Origin: DATBLE01 sp963808815
GTDB taxonomy: Bacteria > Actinomycetota > Thermoleophilia > Gaiellales > Gaiellaceae
Assembly (NCBI GenBank): GCA_963808815.1
Contig: CAWEGI010000014.1
Span: forward strand, 1 to 64,000
DNA: 64,000 bases
Reading direction: 5' to 3'
In this document: in pieces, positions 42,962 to 52,345 of the stretch
How the letters are laid out: every line of letters starts with the position of its first letter
How positions within the stretch are numbered: the stretch's first letter is position 1
Position numbers and translations under genes: made by a program
Notes under the pieces: generated by a model
Database searches by the model: none
What the model was told of the DNA's origin: nothing
What the model saw: the letters and a program-made list of their open reading frames with translations, nothing else

Positions 42962-43000
42962 GCAACGAGGGGGCTCACGGGGGAACCAGGGGTTCTCCCC
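42962..43000 (+). repeat. 38-base palindromic intergenic repeat, copy B
   Basis: GCAACGAGGGGGCTC then ACGGGGGAACC, then AGGGGTTCTCCCC, nearly the same as copy A in the opposite orientation. A further short hairpin (CGCGCTTCGCGCG) follows. The 240 bases between the copies contain no supported gene. Confidence 0.7.
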
Positions 43001-43074
43001 ACGCGCTTCGCGCGTCAGGGAGGGCGCCGGCCGCGCAGGAGCAAACCCGTCGCGGCCGGCTTTCCCCCGTGTCA

Positions 43075-45124
43075 CTAGCCGTGAATCGAGACGAGTAGCG
43101 GGATGATCAGGATCGCGACGATGTTGGCGATCTTGATCATCGGGTTGATCGCCGGGCCGGCGGTGTCCTTGTAGGGGTCACCGACCGTGTCGCCGGTGAC
43201 CGCCGCCGCATGGGCCTCCGAGCCCTTGCCGCCGTAGGCGCCGTCCTCGATCAGCTTCTTCGCGTTGTCCCAGGCGCCGCCGCCGGAGGTCATGGCGATC
43301 GCGAGGAACAGGCCCGTCACGATCGTCCCGATCAGCAGGCCGCCGAGCATCTCCGGGCGGATGATCCCGACGACGATCGGGACCAGGATCGGGATCGCGG
43401 CGGGGGCCATCATCAGCTTGATCGCTCGACCCGTGACGATGCCGACCGCGCGCGAGTAGTCCGGCCTCGTCGTTCCCTCCATGATCCCGGGGTTCTCGCG
43501 GAACTGCCTGCGCACCTCCTCGACCACCTCGCCGCCGGCGCGGCCGACAGCGGTCATCGCGAGCGACGCGAACAGGAACGGCATCAGCCCGCCGATGAAC
43601 AGACCGACGATCACCCACGGGTTGTTCAGGTCGAAGTTCTGCGCGACGGAGGTGCCTTCGAGCCCGCTTGTGTACTGGTCGAACAGGATCAAGGCCGCGA
43701 GGCCCGCGGAGCCGATCGCGTAGCCCTTCGTCACCGCCTTGGTCGTGTTCCCGACCGCGTCGAGCGGGTCGGTGATCGCGCGCACCGACTCGTCGAGATC
43801 GGCCATCTCGGCGATCCCACCGGCATTGTCGGTGACGGGTCCGTAGGCGTCCAGTGCGACGATCAGGCCGGTCATCGAGAGCTGAGCCATGACCGCCACG
43901 CCGATGCCGAACAGCGACTGGCCGGCGGCGTAAAACGAGGCGATGATCCCGACCGCGATCGTGATCACCGGCAGCGCGGTCGCGCGCATGCCGATGGCGA
44001 GGCCGGCGATGATGTTCGTGGCGTGCCCGGTCTGGGACGCCTCGGCGATCGACTTCACCGGATTCCACCGGGTGCCGGTGTAGTACTCGGTGATCGCCAC
44101 CAGCAGGAAGGTCACGCCGAGACCGATCAGCGCCGAGCCGTACAGGTTCCAGAAGCTGAAGGGCCCGTCGTCGTAGGCGAGCGTGATGGGGATGAAGCCG
44201 ACCGCCGACAGGAGCGTGGCGACCACGACCGCCTTGTACAGCGCGTTGATGATCGCGTTCTGGCCGCGCCCGACACGGGCGAAGAACGTCCCGATCACCG
44301 ACGCCAGAATCGAGATGCCGCCGATCGCGAGCGGGTAGAGCCAGAGCCCGCTCGCGGGGAACTGGTTGGACGCGATCAGCATCACCGCCACCGCCGTGAC
44401 CGCATACGTCTCGAACAGGTCGGCGGCCATGCCCGCGCAGTCGCCGACGTTGTCGCCGACGTTGTCCGCGATCACGGCCGGGTTGCGCGGGTCGTCCTCG
44501 GGGATGCCTGCCTCGATCTTCCCGACCAGGTCGGCGCCGACGTCGGCTGCCTTGGTGAAGATCCCGCCGCCGAGTCGCGCGAAGACGGAGATCAGCGAGC
44601 CGCCGAAGGCGAGGCCGACGAGATCGTTGATCGCCGACTCGTGCGTGTTGCCGAGCCAGTCGGTGAGCGACCCAGTAGTACCCGGCGACGCCGAGCAAAC
44701 CGAGGCCGACGACGAGGAGGCCGGTCACCGAGCCGGCCCGGAACGCCACGTTCAGGGCCGGCTTGAGCCCGCTCTTGGCCGCCTCTGCCGTGCGCACGTT
44801 CGAGCGCACGGCGACATTCATGCCGATGAAACCGGCGGCGGCGGAGAGCGTGGCGCCGATCAGGAAGCCGACTGCGGTGCCCCAGCCGAGCTCGTTGTAG
44901 AAGCCGAGCAGGAGGAACGGGACGATCGCAACGAACGCGATCGTCGTGTACTGCTTGCGCAGGTAGGCGTCAGCGCCTTCCTGGACGGCGCGCGCGATCT
45001 CCTGCATCCGCTCGCTGCCTGCCGGCTGCGACAGCAGCCAGTAGACGAGATAGACGCCGTACACGATCGCGACACCCGCACACACGAGGGCGAACAGCAC
45101 GGCATGGTCCTTGAAGAAGTCCAC
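43075..45124 (-). CDS. hppA: Membrane H+-translocating pyrophosphatase (K+-independent type), one frameshift
   Basis: A 16-helix membrane pyrophosphatase that pumps protons using PPi. N-terminal frame: VQEGADAYLRKQYTTIAFVA and the following helices; break near 44670; then FARLGGGIFTKAADVGADLV and EAGIPEDDPRNPAVIADNVG (substrate motif), GDTVGDPYKDTAGPAINPMI at the C-terminus. The motif GNTTKAVTKGYA has Lys and Thr where K+-dependent enzymes have Ala and Gly, so the K+-independent class is predicted. The frameshift is likely an error; both parts are highly conserved. Confidence 0.93.
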
Positions 45125-45234
45125 TACGCTCCCTTTCCAGTCACAAAGTCGGCGCCGAACGGCGTCGGCGCGCCAAAGCCTGTCTCACAAGCGCGAGAGC
45201 GTATCCGATCACAGGGGCGGTTCGCCCCGGTTGG

Positions 45235-45565
45235 TCACTCGGGCGCGGGCTCGGCGGTGGCCTTCGCGTACGCGAGCTGCATGTTCGCCACCATCTGATC
45301 GAGATCGCGGGCGAGATCGGCCGGCACGGCGTCCCTGATCGCGGGCACGAGCGCCCGCAGGGCGTCGATCGCGAGCTTGGCCTGCTCGAGGTCGCGGTCC
45401 TCCTCTCCGAGGCTCCGGTAGCCGAGCGACGAGACGGTGAACACGGTCTGGACGAGGACGTCGCCGACCTTCAGCTGCTTGAACTCCGCCTCCAGCTGCC
45501 GGAGCAGCTCCTCCTGCGACGGCTCCTGCTCCGGCGCCTCGCCCGAGCCTCCCCTCGTCAGCCAC
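45235..45565 (-). CDS. DUF1844-family protein, probable frameshift near start
   Basis: About 105 residues. The recognisable part is EELLRQLEAEFKQLKVGDVL then VQTVFTVSSLGYR and DLEQAKLAIDALRALVPAIR, the DUF1844 helical family of unknown function. In this frame no start codon exists after an upstream stop; a GTG at 45565 (VADEG) in another frame fits the family start, implying a one-base slip near 45550. It overlaps the end of the YbdK-like ligase gene. Confidence 0.7.
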
Positions 45566-46713
45566 GGACGACCTCACCGGTTCGGACCTGCTCCGCGTAG
45601 ATCTCCTCCAGCGACCAGCCCTCCTCGAACCGTGCGATCTGCCGCTCGGCCGCAGTCGTGGCGGGAACGGTGAGCGCAACCCCGAGCTCGTCCGCCACCG
45701 GGCCGATCCACGCTGCGAGCCGTTCGAGCTCCGCCCGCGCCGCGCGCACTTCGGTCGTCCCCGGATCGAGAAGCGTTCCGGACAGCCCATAGCGGATCGC
45801 GCGCCAGAAGTTCTCCTCGATCATCCGCGGCGGCGGCTGCGGCAGCCGCTCGCCCTCGTCGACCGCACGCGCGATCCGCGCGGCGAGCGAGTAGCAGAAG
45901 CCCGCCAGCGCTCGCGACTCGGCGAGGTCGGGCTGGCCGTCGCAGATCCTGATCTCCACGGTCGGGTAGGCGAGATGCGGCCGTACGCTCCACCAGAGCT
46001 GCGTGTGCTCGTCGATCGACCCGGTCTCGTAGAGCGTCTTCACGTACTCCTCGAACACGTCCCACGTCCCGTAGGGGTCCGGGACGCCGCAGCGGGGGAA
46101 CATGCGCGTGAAGATCTGCGTGCGGGCGGAATGCAGACCGCTGTTCACGCCCTCGACCAGAGGCGAGCTGACCGAGAGCGCGAGCAGGTGCGGTAGGAAC
46201 ACCCGCAGCCCGTCGTGGACGGCAACCGCCCGGTCGGCGCCTCGGATCCCGACATGGACGTGCAGCCCGAAGGTGTTGTTCCGCCAGACGACGTAGCGGA
46301 GCAGCTCGTCGTTCCGGCGGTAGTGCGGCGTGTCGATGATCCGCTGGTCCTGCCAGCGGCTCCACGGGTGGGTGCCCGTGGCGCCCAGCGAGATCCCGAG
46401 GCCCTCCGTCAGACCGGCCAGCTGCGCCCGCCGCTCGCCCATCAGCGCTCGACGCCTCCGCGAAGCTGCTCGCAGCGGCCGGTGCGGACCTCGACCTCGC
46501 TCGCGATCAGCTCGCCGACGAGGTGGTCGTCGACCGGCAAGTCCGGAGGCGGCCGCCTTCACCTCCTCGAAGCGGTTCACCAGCGACAGCGTCTGCGGGT
46601 CGAGCAGGGCGAATTCCTCCTCGACCGCGATCGGTCAGATCGGTGCCGTTCTCGAACCCCGCGCGCGCCTGCGCGATGAGCTCGCCGTACGGGAGCTTCT
46701 GCGCCTCACCCAT
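45558..46713 (-). CDS. YbdK/GCS2-type carboxylate-amine ligase, several frameshifts
   Basis: ATG at 46713. Family blocks across frames: MGEAQKLPYGELIAQARAGF, EEEFALLDPQTLSLVNRFEE, SGLPVDDHLVGELIASEVEV, then in one long frame GISLGATGTHPWSRWQDQRI, FGLHVHVGIRGADRAV, PRCGVPDPYGTWDVFEEYV and VEIRICDGQPDLAESRALAG. These ATP-grasp-like (GCS2) enzymes ligate a carboxylate to an amine; YbdK has weak glutamate-cysteine ligase activity. Breaks near 46630, 46555 and 46455. The actual substrates are unknown. It precedes DUF1844. Confidence 0.82.
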
Positions 46714-46726
46714 TGGAGCGGGAAGC

Positions 46727-47971
46727 CTATTCGAAGGGTTCGAGCAGGCGTCTCGCGACGCCCGCCCACGACCAGTGCTCGACGGCGACCCGCCTGGCCG
46801 CCTTCCCGAGCTCGGCGCGGGTCGCCGCCGGCAGGGCGAGCAGGCCGTGGAGCTTGCGGGCGAGGTCGAGCGGAGTCGCCCGTCTGGAAGCTCGCCAGGT
46901 GCCGAAGTCGCGGCGGGATAGGCGTCCTCGATCCCGCGGGCGATCTCCTCGAGCCCCGAGTGCCGCGCGACCAGCGGCGGACAGCCCGCGGCCGCGGCCT
47001 CGGCGGCGACCATGCCGAATGCCTCCGGGAAGATCGACGGCACGACGGCGACGTCGGCGAGCGGGATCAGGTGGACGAGGTGGCGGTGCTCGAGCGGGCC
47101 CGTGAACAGCGTCCGTGGGGGCGCCATCCGCTCCAGCTCGCGGCGGTAGTCGCCGAAGCCGACGACGACCGCGCGCGACGTCCATGCCCCGCAGCGCCTC
47201 CAGGAGCACGTGGACGCCCTTGTTGTAGAGGAGCTTGCCGAAGTAGAGGACGGTGGGCGCGTCCCCGGCGAGGAACTCGCGCAGCCGTCGCTCGTTCCCC
47301 TCGTCCGGCAGGCGTTCCTGACGGTTGCCCGGGTTCGGCGGGTCGGCCCGGCACTCCGCCAGCAGCCCCGCGAGCGCGTCCTCCCTCGACTCGACGACGA
47401 ACTGGTCGACGTCCACACCAGGCGGCACCTCGTGGACCCGCTCGACCTCTCCGACCACGTCGTGGAGCACCCCGCGGATGTGATCGGAGCCGACGAAGAC
47501 GGCGCCCGCGCCGCGGAGCGAGGTCGCCCCCAGCTCCTCGAGCTCGGCATTGCCGCGCATCGAGTACTCGAGCTCCGAGCCATGCGCCTTGACGGCGAAA
47601 CGGCCACCGGTCGCTGCCGCCACCGGCCCACCCATCACGACGTGGTTCGCGAAGACGAGGTCGGCCGGCAGGCGCTCGCGGACGGCCGCAGCATTGGCCC
47701 TCACATAGCGCTCCCGCTCGTCACCGGGCATGTCCTGGAGCAGGACGGGTTCGAGCCCCTCGTATCGGTCGATCACGAAGGTGGGCAACCGGGTGTCGAG
47801 CTCCGGGCGGACGACCTCGGCGCCGGCCAGGTCGAAGCGTTCCGGCGCCGGGTCCTGGCAGAAGACGACCACATCGTGCCCGGCCCGGCCCCACTCCCGC
47901 GCAACCGCCCGCGTGTAGATGTTCGAGCCGGTGCCCTCGAGCAGGTAGCCGTGCCAGAACAGGATCCGCAT
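46727..47971 (-). CDS. GT4-family glycosyltransferase, two frameshifts
   Basis: ATG at 47971: MRILFWHGYLLEGTGSNIYT, the glycine-rich loop of GT-B enzymes. The C-terminal half shows VLYFGKLLYNKGVHVLLEAL, then after a break near 47175 GFGDYRRELERMAPPRTLF and VPSIFPEAFGMVAAEAAAAG (nucleotide-sugar EX7E region), and after a second break near 46910 a final LLEPFE. A retaining glycosyltransferase of cytosolic glycan synthesis. It lies directly after the YbdK-like gene start and is divergent from the SBP56 cassette. Confidence 0.83.
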   Translation of the reverse strand: MRILFWHGYLLEGTGSNIYTRAVAREWGRAGHDVVVFCQDPAPERFDLAGAEVVRPELDTRLPTFVIDRYEGLEPVLLQDMPGDERERYVRANAAAVRERLPADLVFANHVVMGGPVAAATGGRFAVKAHGSELEYSMRGNAELEELGATSLRGAGAVFVGSDHIRGVLHDVVGEVERVHEVPPGVDVDQFVVESREDALAGLLAECRADPPNPGNRQERLPDEGNERRLREFLAGDAPTVLYFGKLLYNKGVHVLLEALRGMDVARGRRRLRRLPPRAGADGAPTDAVHGPARAPPPRPPDPARRRRRRAVDLPGGIRHGRRRGRGRGLSAAGRAALGARGDRPRDRGRLSRRDFGTWRASRRATPLDLARKLHGLLALPAATRAELGKAARRVAVEHWSWAGVARRLLEPFE

Positions 47972-48015
47972 TCGACGAGCTCATCCTCGCGGACCTGCGC
48001 ACTTCGTCCGCGGGC

Positions 48016-48061
48016 TTGACATTTCGAGTGATTTAGTCAATCGTATAAGTCGTTCGACTAA
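48016..48061 (+). promoter_or_regulatory. Promoter elements and palindromic candidate TetR operator
   Basis: TTGACA at 48016-48021 and TATAAG at 48044-48049 (spacing of 22, longer than ideal). An imperfect 29-base palindrome spans 48033-48061 with perfect outer arms TTAGTC/GACTAA and an inner CG pair, overlapping the -10 and the likely start point. It is also in the divergent region with the GT4 gene. The natural ligand-responsive factor is the TetR protein encoded at 49594; that link is inferred. Confidence 0.5.
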
Positions 48062-48087
48062 GACACCCACGAAAAGGGGGAGCACCT

Positions 48088-49417
48088 GTGCCACACGAAC
48101 ACGTCAAGCCCGAGTCCTTCCACAGTTCTCCGCAGGAGGCGATGCAGGCGCCGGAGGAGGAGTTCCTCTACCTGGCGTGCCTCCACGAGGGCACCGGCGT
48201 CGAGAAGCCCGACTTCCTCGCCGTCGTCGACGCCGAGCGCGGCGAGATCGTCCACGAGCTGTCGATGCCGAACGTCGGCGACGAGCTGCACCACTTCGGC
48301 TGGAACCGATGCTCGTCGGCCTGCCATGGGCCCGATCGCTCGCATCTGATCGTCCCCGGCTTCCGCTCGTCGCGCGTCTACGTCGTCGACGTGGCAGACG
48401 ACCCGCGCCGGCCGCGGATCGAGAAGGTGATCGAGGCAGAGGAACTGGTCGCGAAGACCGGTTACACGCGGCCGCACACCGTGCACTGCATGCCCGGCGA
48501 CAACGTCGTCATCTCGATGCTGGGCGACGCCGGACGGAAACGGTGCCGGCGGCTTCGCGGTGCTCGACGCGAAGACGTTCGAGGTCAAGGGCCGTTGGGA
48601 GAACGGCGGCGAAACGCCGCCCTTCAACTACGACTTCTGGTACCAGCCGCGCAAGAACGCGCTCGTCTCTTCGGAGTTCGGAGCACCGAACGCCTACGAG
48701 CCGGGCTTCGACCTCGACGACGTCGCCGCGGGTCGCTACGGAAGCCGGATCCACTTCTGGAACCTCGCCGAGCGACGGGTCGACCAGACCGTGAATCTCG
48801 GCGAGAACGGGCTCGTCCCGCTCGAGGCGCGCTGGCTCCACGACCCGGAGGCCGACGAGGGCTTCGTGGGCGCCGCCCTCTCGAGCACGATGTGGCACTT
48901 CCATCGAGACAACGGCAGCTGGGCCGCCGACCAGGTGATCGCAGTCGAGAGCGTCGAGCTCGAAGGCTGGCCCTTCCCCGTCCCCGGCCTGATCACCGAC
49001 CTCGTCCTCTCCATGGACGACCGCTTCCTCTACTTCTCCGACTGGCTCCACGGGGACCTGCGCCAGTACGACGTCTCCGATCCTGCGAAGCCCAAGCTGA
49101 CGGGTCAGCTCTGGCTCGGCGGGCTGCTGGGCAAGAAGAGCGACGCCGGACGCGAGTTGCACGGCGGGCCGCAGATGCTGCAGCTCTCCTACGACGGCCG
49201 CCGTCTGTACGTCACGAACTCGCTTTACTCGACCTGGGACAACCAGTTCTACCCCGGGCTGCGCTCCTGGCTCCTGCGCGTGAACTGCGACCCGAACGGA
49301 GGCATGGAGATCGACCAGGACTTCTTCGTCGACTTCCACGACCGCCCGGACGGGCCCGCCCGGGCACACGAGGTCCGCCTCCAGAACGGCGACTGCACGA
49401 CGGAGATCTTCCAGTGA
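48088..49417 (+). CDS. SBP56-family selenium-binding/methanethiol oxidase, one frameshift
   Basis: GTG with a GGGGGAG site. About 440 residues across two frames joined near 48532, where one extra G restores the frame if removed (GDADGNGAGGF). Family landmarks: LYLACLHEGTGVEKPDFLAV, GDELHHFGWNRCSSACHG (Cys and His of the metal site), TRPHTVHCMPG, WYQPRKNALVSSEFGAPNAY, WPFPVPGLITDLVLSMDDRF and LHGGPQMLQLSYDGRRLYVT. Characterised members are methanethiol oxidases giving formaldehyde, H2S and H2O2. First gene of a four-gene cassette. Confidence 0.9.
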
Positions 49418-49590
49418 TCGCGCACGTGGCGGGCCTGCCGATCGAGGAGACGATTCCACAGCTCGCCCCGATCGCCGCCGGCGCGGCGTTCGCGGTGGGG
49501 CTTCTGATCGAGCGAGCGCGGTCCTGGCTGCGCTCGCTCGTTCCCAGAGACGGCGACGGTAGTCAGACTTCGGTCAAAGAACGAGACTGA
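49414..49590 (+). CDS. Small single-pass membrane protein
   Basis: 58 residues beginning at a GTG that overlaps the SBP56 stop (GTGA). One membrane helix (PQLAPIAAGAAFAVGLLIE) followed by an amphipathic basic segment (RARSWLRSLVPRDG). Its coupling to SBP56 suggests it helps anchor or assemble that protein; function unknown. Confidence 0.6.
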   Translation: MIAHVAGLPIEETIPQLAPIAAGAAFAVGLLIERARSWLRSLVPRDGDGSQTSVKERD

Positions 49591-49593
49591 GCG

Positions 49594-50178
49594 GTGCCCA
49601 TGGAAACGACTGCGGTGCGTCCTGGACACGGAACCGAGCAAGCGCTCCTCGACGCGGCCGAGCGGCTGCTCGTCGACGTCGGGGCAGCGGGGATCACCAC
49701 CCGGCGAGTCGCGGAAGAGGCCAAGGTCAACCACGGCCTCGTCCACTACTACTTCGGCTCGGTGGAGCAGTTGCTCGTACGCGTGCTCGAGCGCTTCACC
49801 GACCGGCTCGTCGAACGGCAGCGTCAGATGTACGCGGCGGACATCCCCTTCATCGAGAAGTGGCGGACGGCGATGGGTTACCTCGACGAGGATCGTCCCT
49901 ACCAGAAGATCTGGTTCGAGCTGCAGGCGTTGGCCTGGAACCGCCCGGACCTCCGCGAGCGGCTCGCACGGGTACACGCGGAGTGGCGTGCCGTACTGAT
50001 CGAGGCCTTCGCTCCCGTCCGGGACGACCTCGGGCTCGAGATCCCGCTCGAAGCGCTCGTCACGCTCGTGTACGCGTTCAACGAGGGGATCATCCTCGAC
50101 CGGATGTCCGGGATCGAGCTTGGGCACCAGGAGCTGCTCGACTGGATCGACGGCTGGCTCGAAAAGAGCACGCGATGA
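49594..50178 (+). CDS. TetR-family transcriptional regulator
   Basis: About 194 residues. The N-terminal DNA-binding part reads ALLDAAERLLVDVGAAGITT, RRVAEEAKVNHGLVHYYFGS, a classic TetR helix-turn-helix; the rest is an all-helical ligand domain. GTG at 49594 or ATG at 49600. It lies within the SBP56 cassette and overlaps the next gene's ATG, so it should autoregulate the cassette by binding the palindrome at 48033. Ligand unknown. Confidence 0.88.
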   Translation: MPMETTAVRPGHGTEQALLDAAERLLVDVGAAGITTRRVAEEAKVNHGLVHYYFGSVEQLLVRVLERFTDRLVERQRQMYAADIPFIEKWRTAMGYLDEDRPYQKIWFELQALAWNRPDLRERLARVHAEWRAVLIEAFAPVRDDLGLEIPLEALVTLVYAFNEGIILDRMSGIELGHQELLDWIDGWLEKSTR

Positions 50179-52328
50179 CGTTGGCGGTGCGTTCGGCCGC
50201 GAGCGAGCAGACTCGGGCCCGGTACCCGGACGAGGTTGGCTACGTCGAGCGCGACGGCGTCCGCAGCTTCTACGAGGTCTACGGCGAGGGTGAGCCGACG
50301 GTGCTGCTGATGCCCACCTGGTCGATCGTCCACTCGCGCCACTGGAAGATGCAGATCCCCTACCTCGCGCGGCACTGCCGCGTGGTCACGTTCGACGGCC
50401 GCGGGAACGGGCGCTCCGACCGCCCCTCCGAGCCTGATGCCTACCGCGAGGAGGAGTACGCCGCGGATGCGATCGCCGTGATGGACGCCACAGCAACCGA
50501 CCGGGCGGTCGTCGTCTCGCTGTCGCGCGGCGCGGAACGATCGCTCTTGCTCGCGGCGAATCATCCCGACCGGGTGGACCGGATGGTCTTCATCGCCCCG
50601 GCCCTACCGCTTCCCCCGGCCACGCCGCGGCTGAAGGCGAAGCTCGACTTCAACGAGCCGCGCGACGAGTTCGACGGCTGGGGAAAGTGGAACCGCTACT
50701 ACTGGGCCGCCCACTACGAGGACTTCCTCGAGTTCTTCTTCTCGCAGTGCTTCACCGAGCCGCACTCGACCAAGCAACGCGAGGACACTGTCGGCTGGGG
50801 CCTCGAGACCGACGCCGAGACGTTGATCGCGACCCAGCTGGCACAACGGCTCGAGGACGAAGCGGGCGTCCGCGCGCTCCTGTCCAGGATCGGCTGTCCG
50901 ATGCTGGTGATTCACGGCAGCGACGACGCGATCCGACCCTGCGCGTCAGGTGCCCGGCTGGCCGAGCTCGCAGGCGCATCGCTGACCGTCCTCGACGGGT
51001 CGGGCCACCTGCCGCATGCACGGGATCCGGTCAAGGTGAATCTCCTCCTGCGCGACTTCATCGCACCCGCGTCGCCGCCGCGTAGGTGGGTGCGCGGCAG
51101 GTCCCGTCCCAGGCGGGCGCTCTATGTCTCCTCGCCGATCGGGCTCGGCCATGCTCAGCGCGACGTCGCGATCGCGGACGAGCTGCGCAAGCTCCATCCG
51201 GATCTCGAGATCGACTGGCTGGCCCAGCACCCGGTCACCGCAGTGCTCGAGTCACGCGGGGAGCGCATCCATCCGGCTAGCGCCTTCCTGGCCAACGAGT
51301 CGCACCACGTCGAGAGCGAGTCCGCCGAGCACGACCTGCACTGCTTCCAGGCGATCCGCCGCATGGACGAGATCCTGCTCTCCAACTTCATGGTCTTCCA
51401 CGACCTCGTCTCCGATGAGCAGTACGACCTCTGGATCGGCGACGAGGCCTGGGAGCTCGACTACTACCTGCACGAGAACCCCGAGCAGAAGCGCGCGCCG
51501 TACGTGTGGCTGACCGACTTCGTCGGCTGGCTGCCGATGGCCGACGGCGGCGAGCACGAGGCGTTTCTGACCGGCGACTACAACGAGGAGATGATCGAGC
51601 ACATCGCACGCTTCCCCCGCACGCGCGATCAGGCCGTGTTCGTCGGCAACCCCGACGACATCGTTCCCGAGCGGTTCGCGTCCCACCTGCCCTGGATCCG
51701 TGAGTGGACCGAGGAGCACTTCGCCTTCGCCGGCTACGTCACGGGCTTCGATCCGGAGGAGTTCGCCGACAGGGCCGCGCTCAGAGCCGAGCTCGGCTAC
51801 GGCGAGGACGAGCAGGTCTGCATCGTCACCGTCGGAGGCTCGGGCGTCGGCGGCGATCTCCTGCGGCGAGTGATCGCCGCCTTCCCGGAGGCCAAGGAGC
51901 AGGTGCCGGCCCTCCGGATGATCGTCGTCGCCGGGCCGCGGATCCCCCCGGAGACGCTGCCCTCACACGACGGGCTCGAGGTCCGCGCCTACGTGCACCA
52001 GCTCTACCGGCACCTGGCTGCCTGCGACCTTGCGGTCGTCCAGGGCGGCCTGACCACCTCGATGGAGCTGACCGCGAACCGGCGCCCGTTCCTCTACTTC
52101 CCCCTCCGCCACCACTTCGAGCAGAACCTCCATGTTCGCCACCGGCTCCAGCGGTACGGCGCCGGGCGCTGCATGGACTTCGAGCGGGAGACACCGGACA
52201 CGATCGCCGCCGCCATCGCCGAGACGATCGGCCAGACCGTCGACTACCGACCGGTCGAGCCGGACGGAGCGGCACGGGCAGCCGCCCTGATCGCCCCGCT
52301 ACTCGAGGAGGGCAAAGGCCGCCGGTAG
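50175..52328 (+). CDS. Alpha/beta-hydrolase fused to a MurG/UGT-like glycosyltransferase
   Basis: 717 residues. Residues 20-298 are an alpha/beta hydrolase: VTFDGRGNGRSDRP, nucleophile Ser117 in SLSRGA, acid in LVIHGSDD (about 250) and His278 in GSGHLPHA, so the catalytic triad is present. A short basic linker (300-313) leads to a GT-B glycosyltransferase (314-717): ALYVSSPIGLGHAQRDVAIA at the start and a UDP-sugar site near VVQGGLTTSMELTANRRPFL then FPLRHHFEQNLHVRHRLQRY. ATG overlaps the TetR stop. The fusion is intact in one frame. It could cleave an ester or thioester and glycosylate the product; substrates unknown. Confidence 0.85.
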   Translation: MTLAVRSAASEQTRARYPDEVGYVERDGVRSFYEVYGEGEPTVLLMPTWSIVHSRHWKMQIPYLARHCRVVTFDGRGNGRSDRPSEPDAYREEEYAADAIAVMDATATDRAVVVSLSRGAERSLLLAANHPDRVDRMVFIAPALPLPPATPRLKAKLDFNEPRDEFDGWGKWNRYYWAAHYEDFLEFFFSQCFTEPHSTKQREDTVGWGLETDAETLIATQLAQRLEDEAGVRALLSRIGCPMLVIHGSDDAIRPCASGARLAELAGASLTVLDGSGHLPHARDPVKVNLLLRDFIAPASPPRRWVRGRSRPRRALYVSSPIGLGHAQRDVAIADELRKLHPDLEIDWLAQHPVTAVLESRGERIHPASAFLANESHHVESESAEHDLHCFQAIRRMDEILLSNFMVFHDLVSDEQYDLWIGDEAWELDYYLHENPEQKRAPYVWLTDFVGWLPMADGGEHEAFLTGDYNEEMIEHIARFPRTRDQAVFVGNPDDIVPERFASHLPWIREWTEEHFAFAGYVTGFDPEEFADRAALRAELGYGEDEQVCIVTVGGSGVGGDLLRRVIAAFPEAKEQVPALRMIVVAGPRIPPETLPSHDGLEVRAYVHQLYRHLAACDLAVVQGGLTTSMELTANRRPFLYFPLRHHFEQNLHVRHRLQRYGAGRCMDFERETPDTIAAAIAETIGQTVDYRPVEPDGAARAAALIAPLLEEGKGRR

Positions 52329-52345
52329 GCTCGTGGCGGCGAGCC

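Noticed and set aside
44600..44700. Programmed frameshift in hppA
   Set aside because: No slippery heptamer or stem is evident, and similar breaks occur in many unrelated genes, so sequence error is simpler.
43210..44766. A 518-codon plus-strand frame opposite hppA
   Set aside because: Antisense of a highly conserved membrane pump; composition is Asp/Arg-rich noise.
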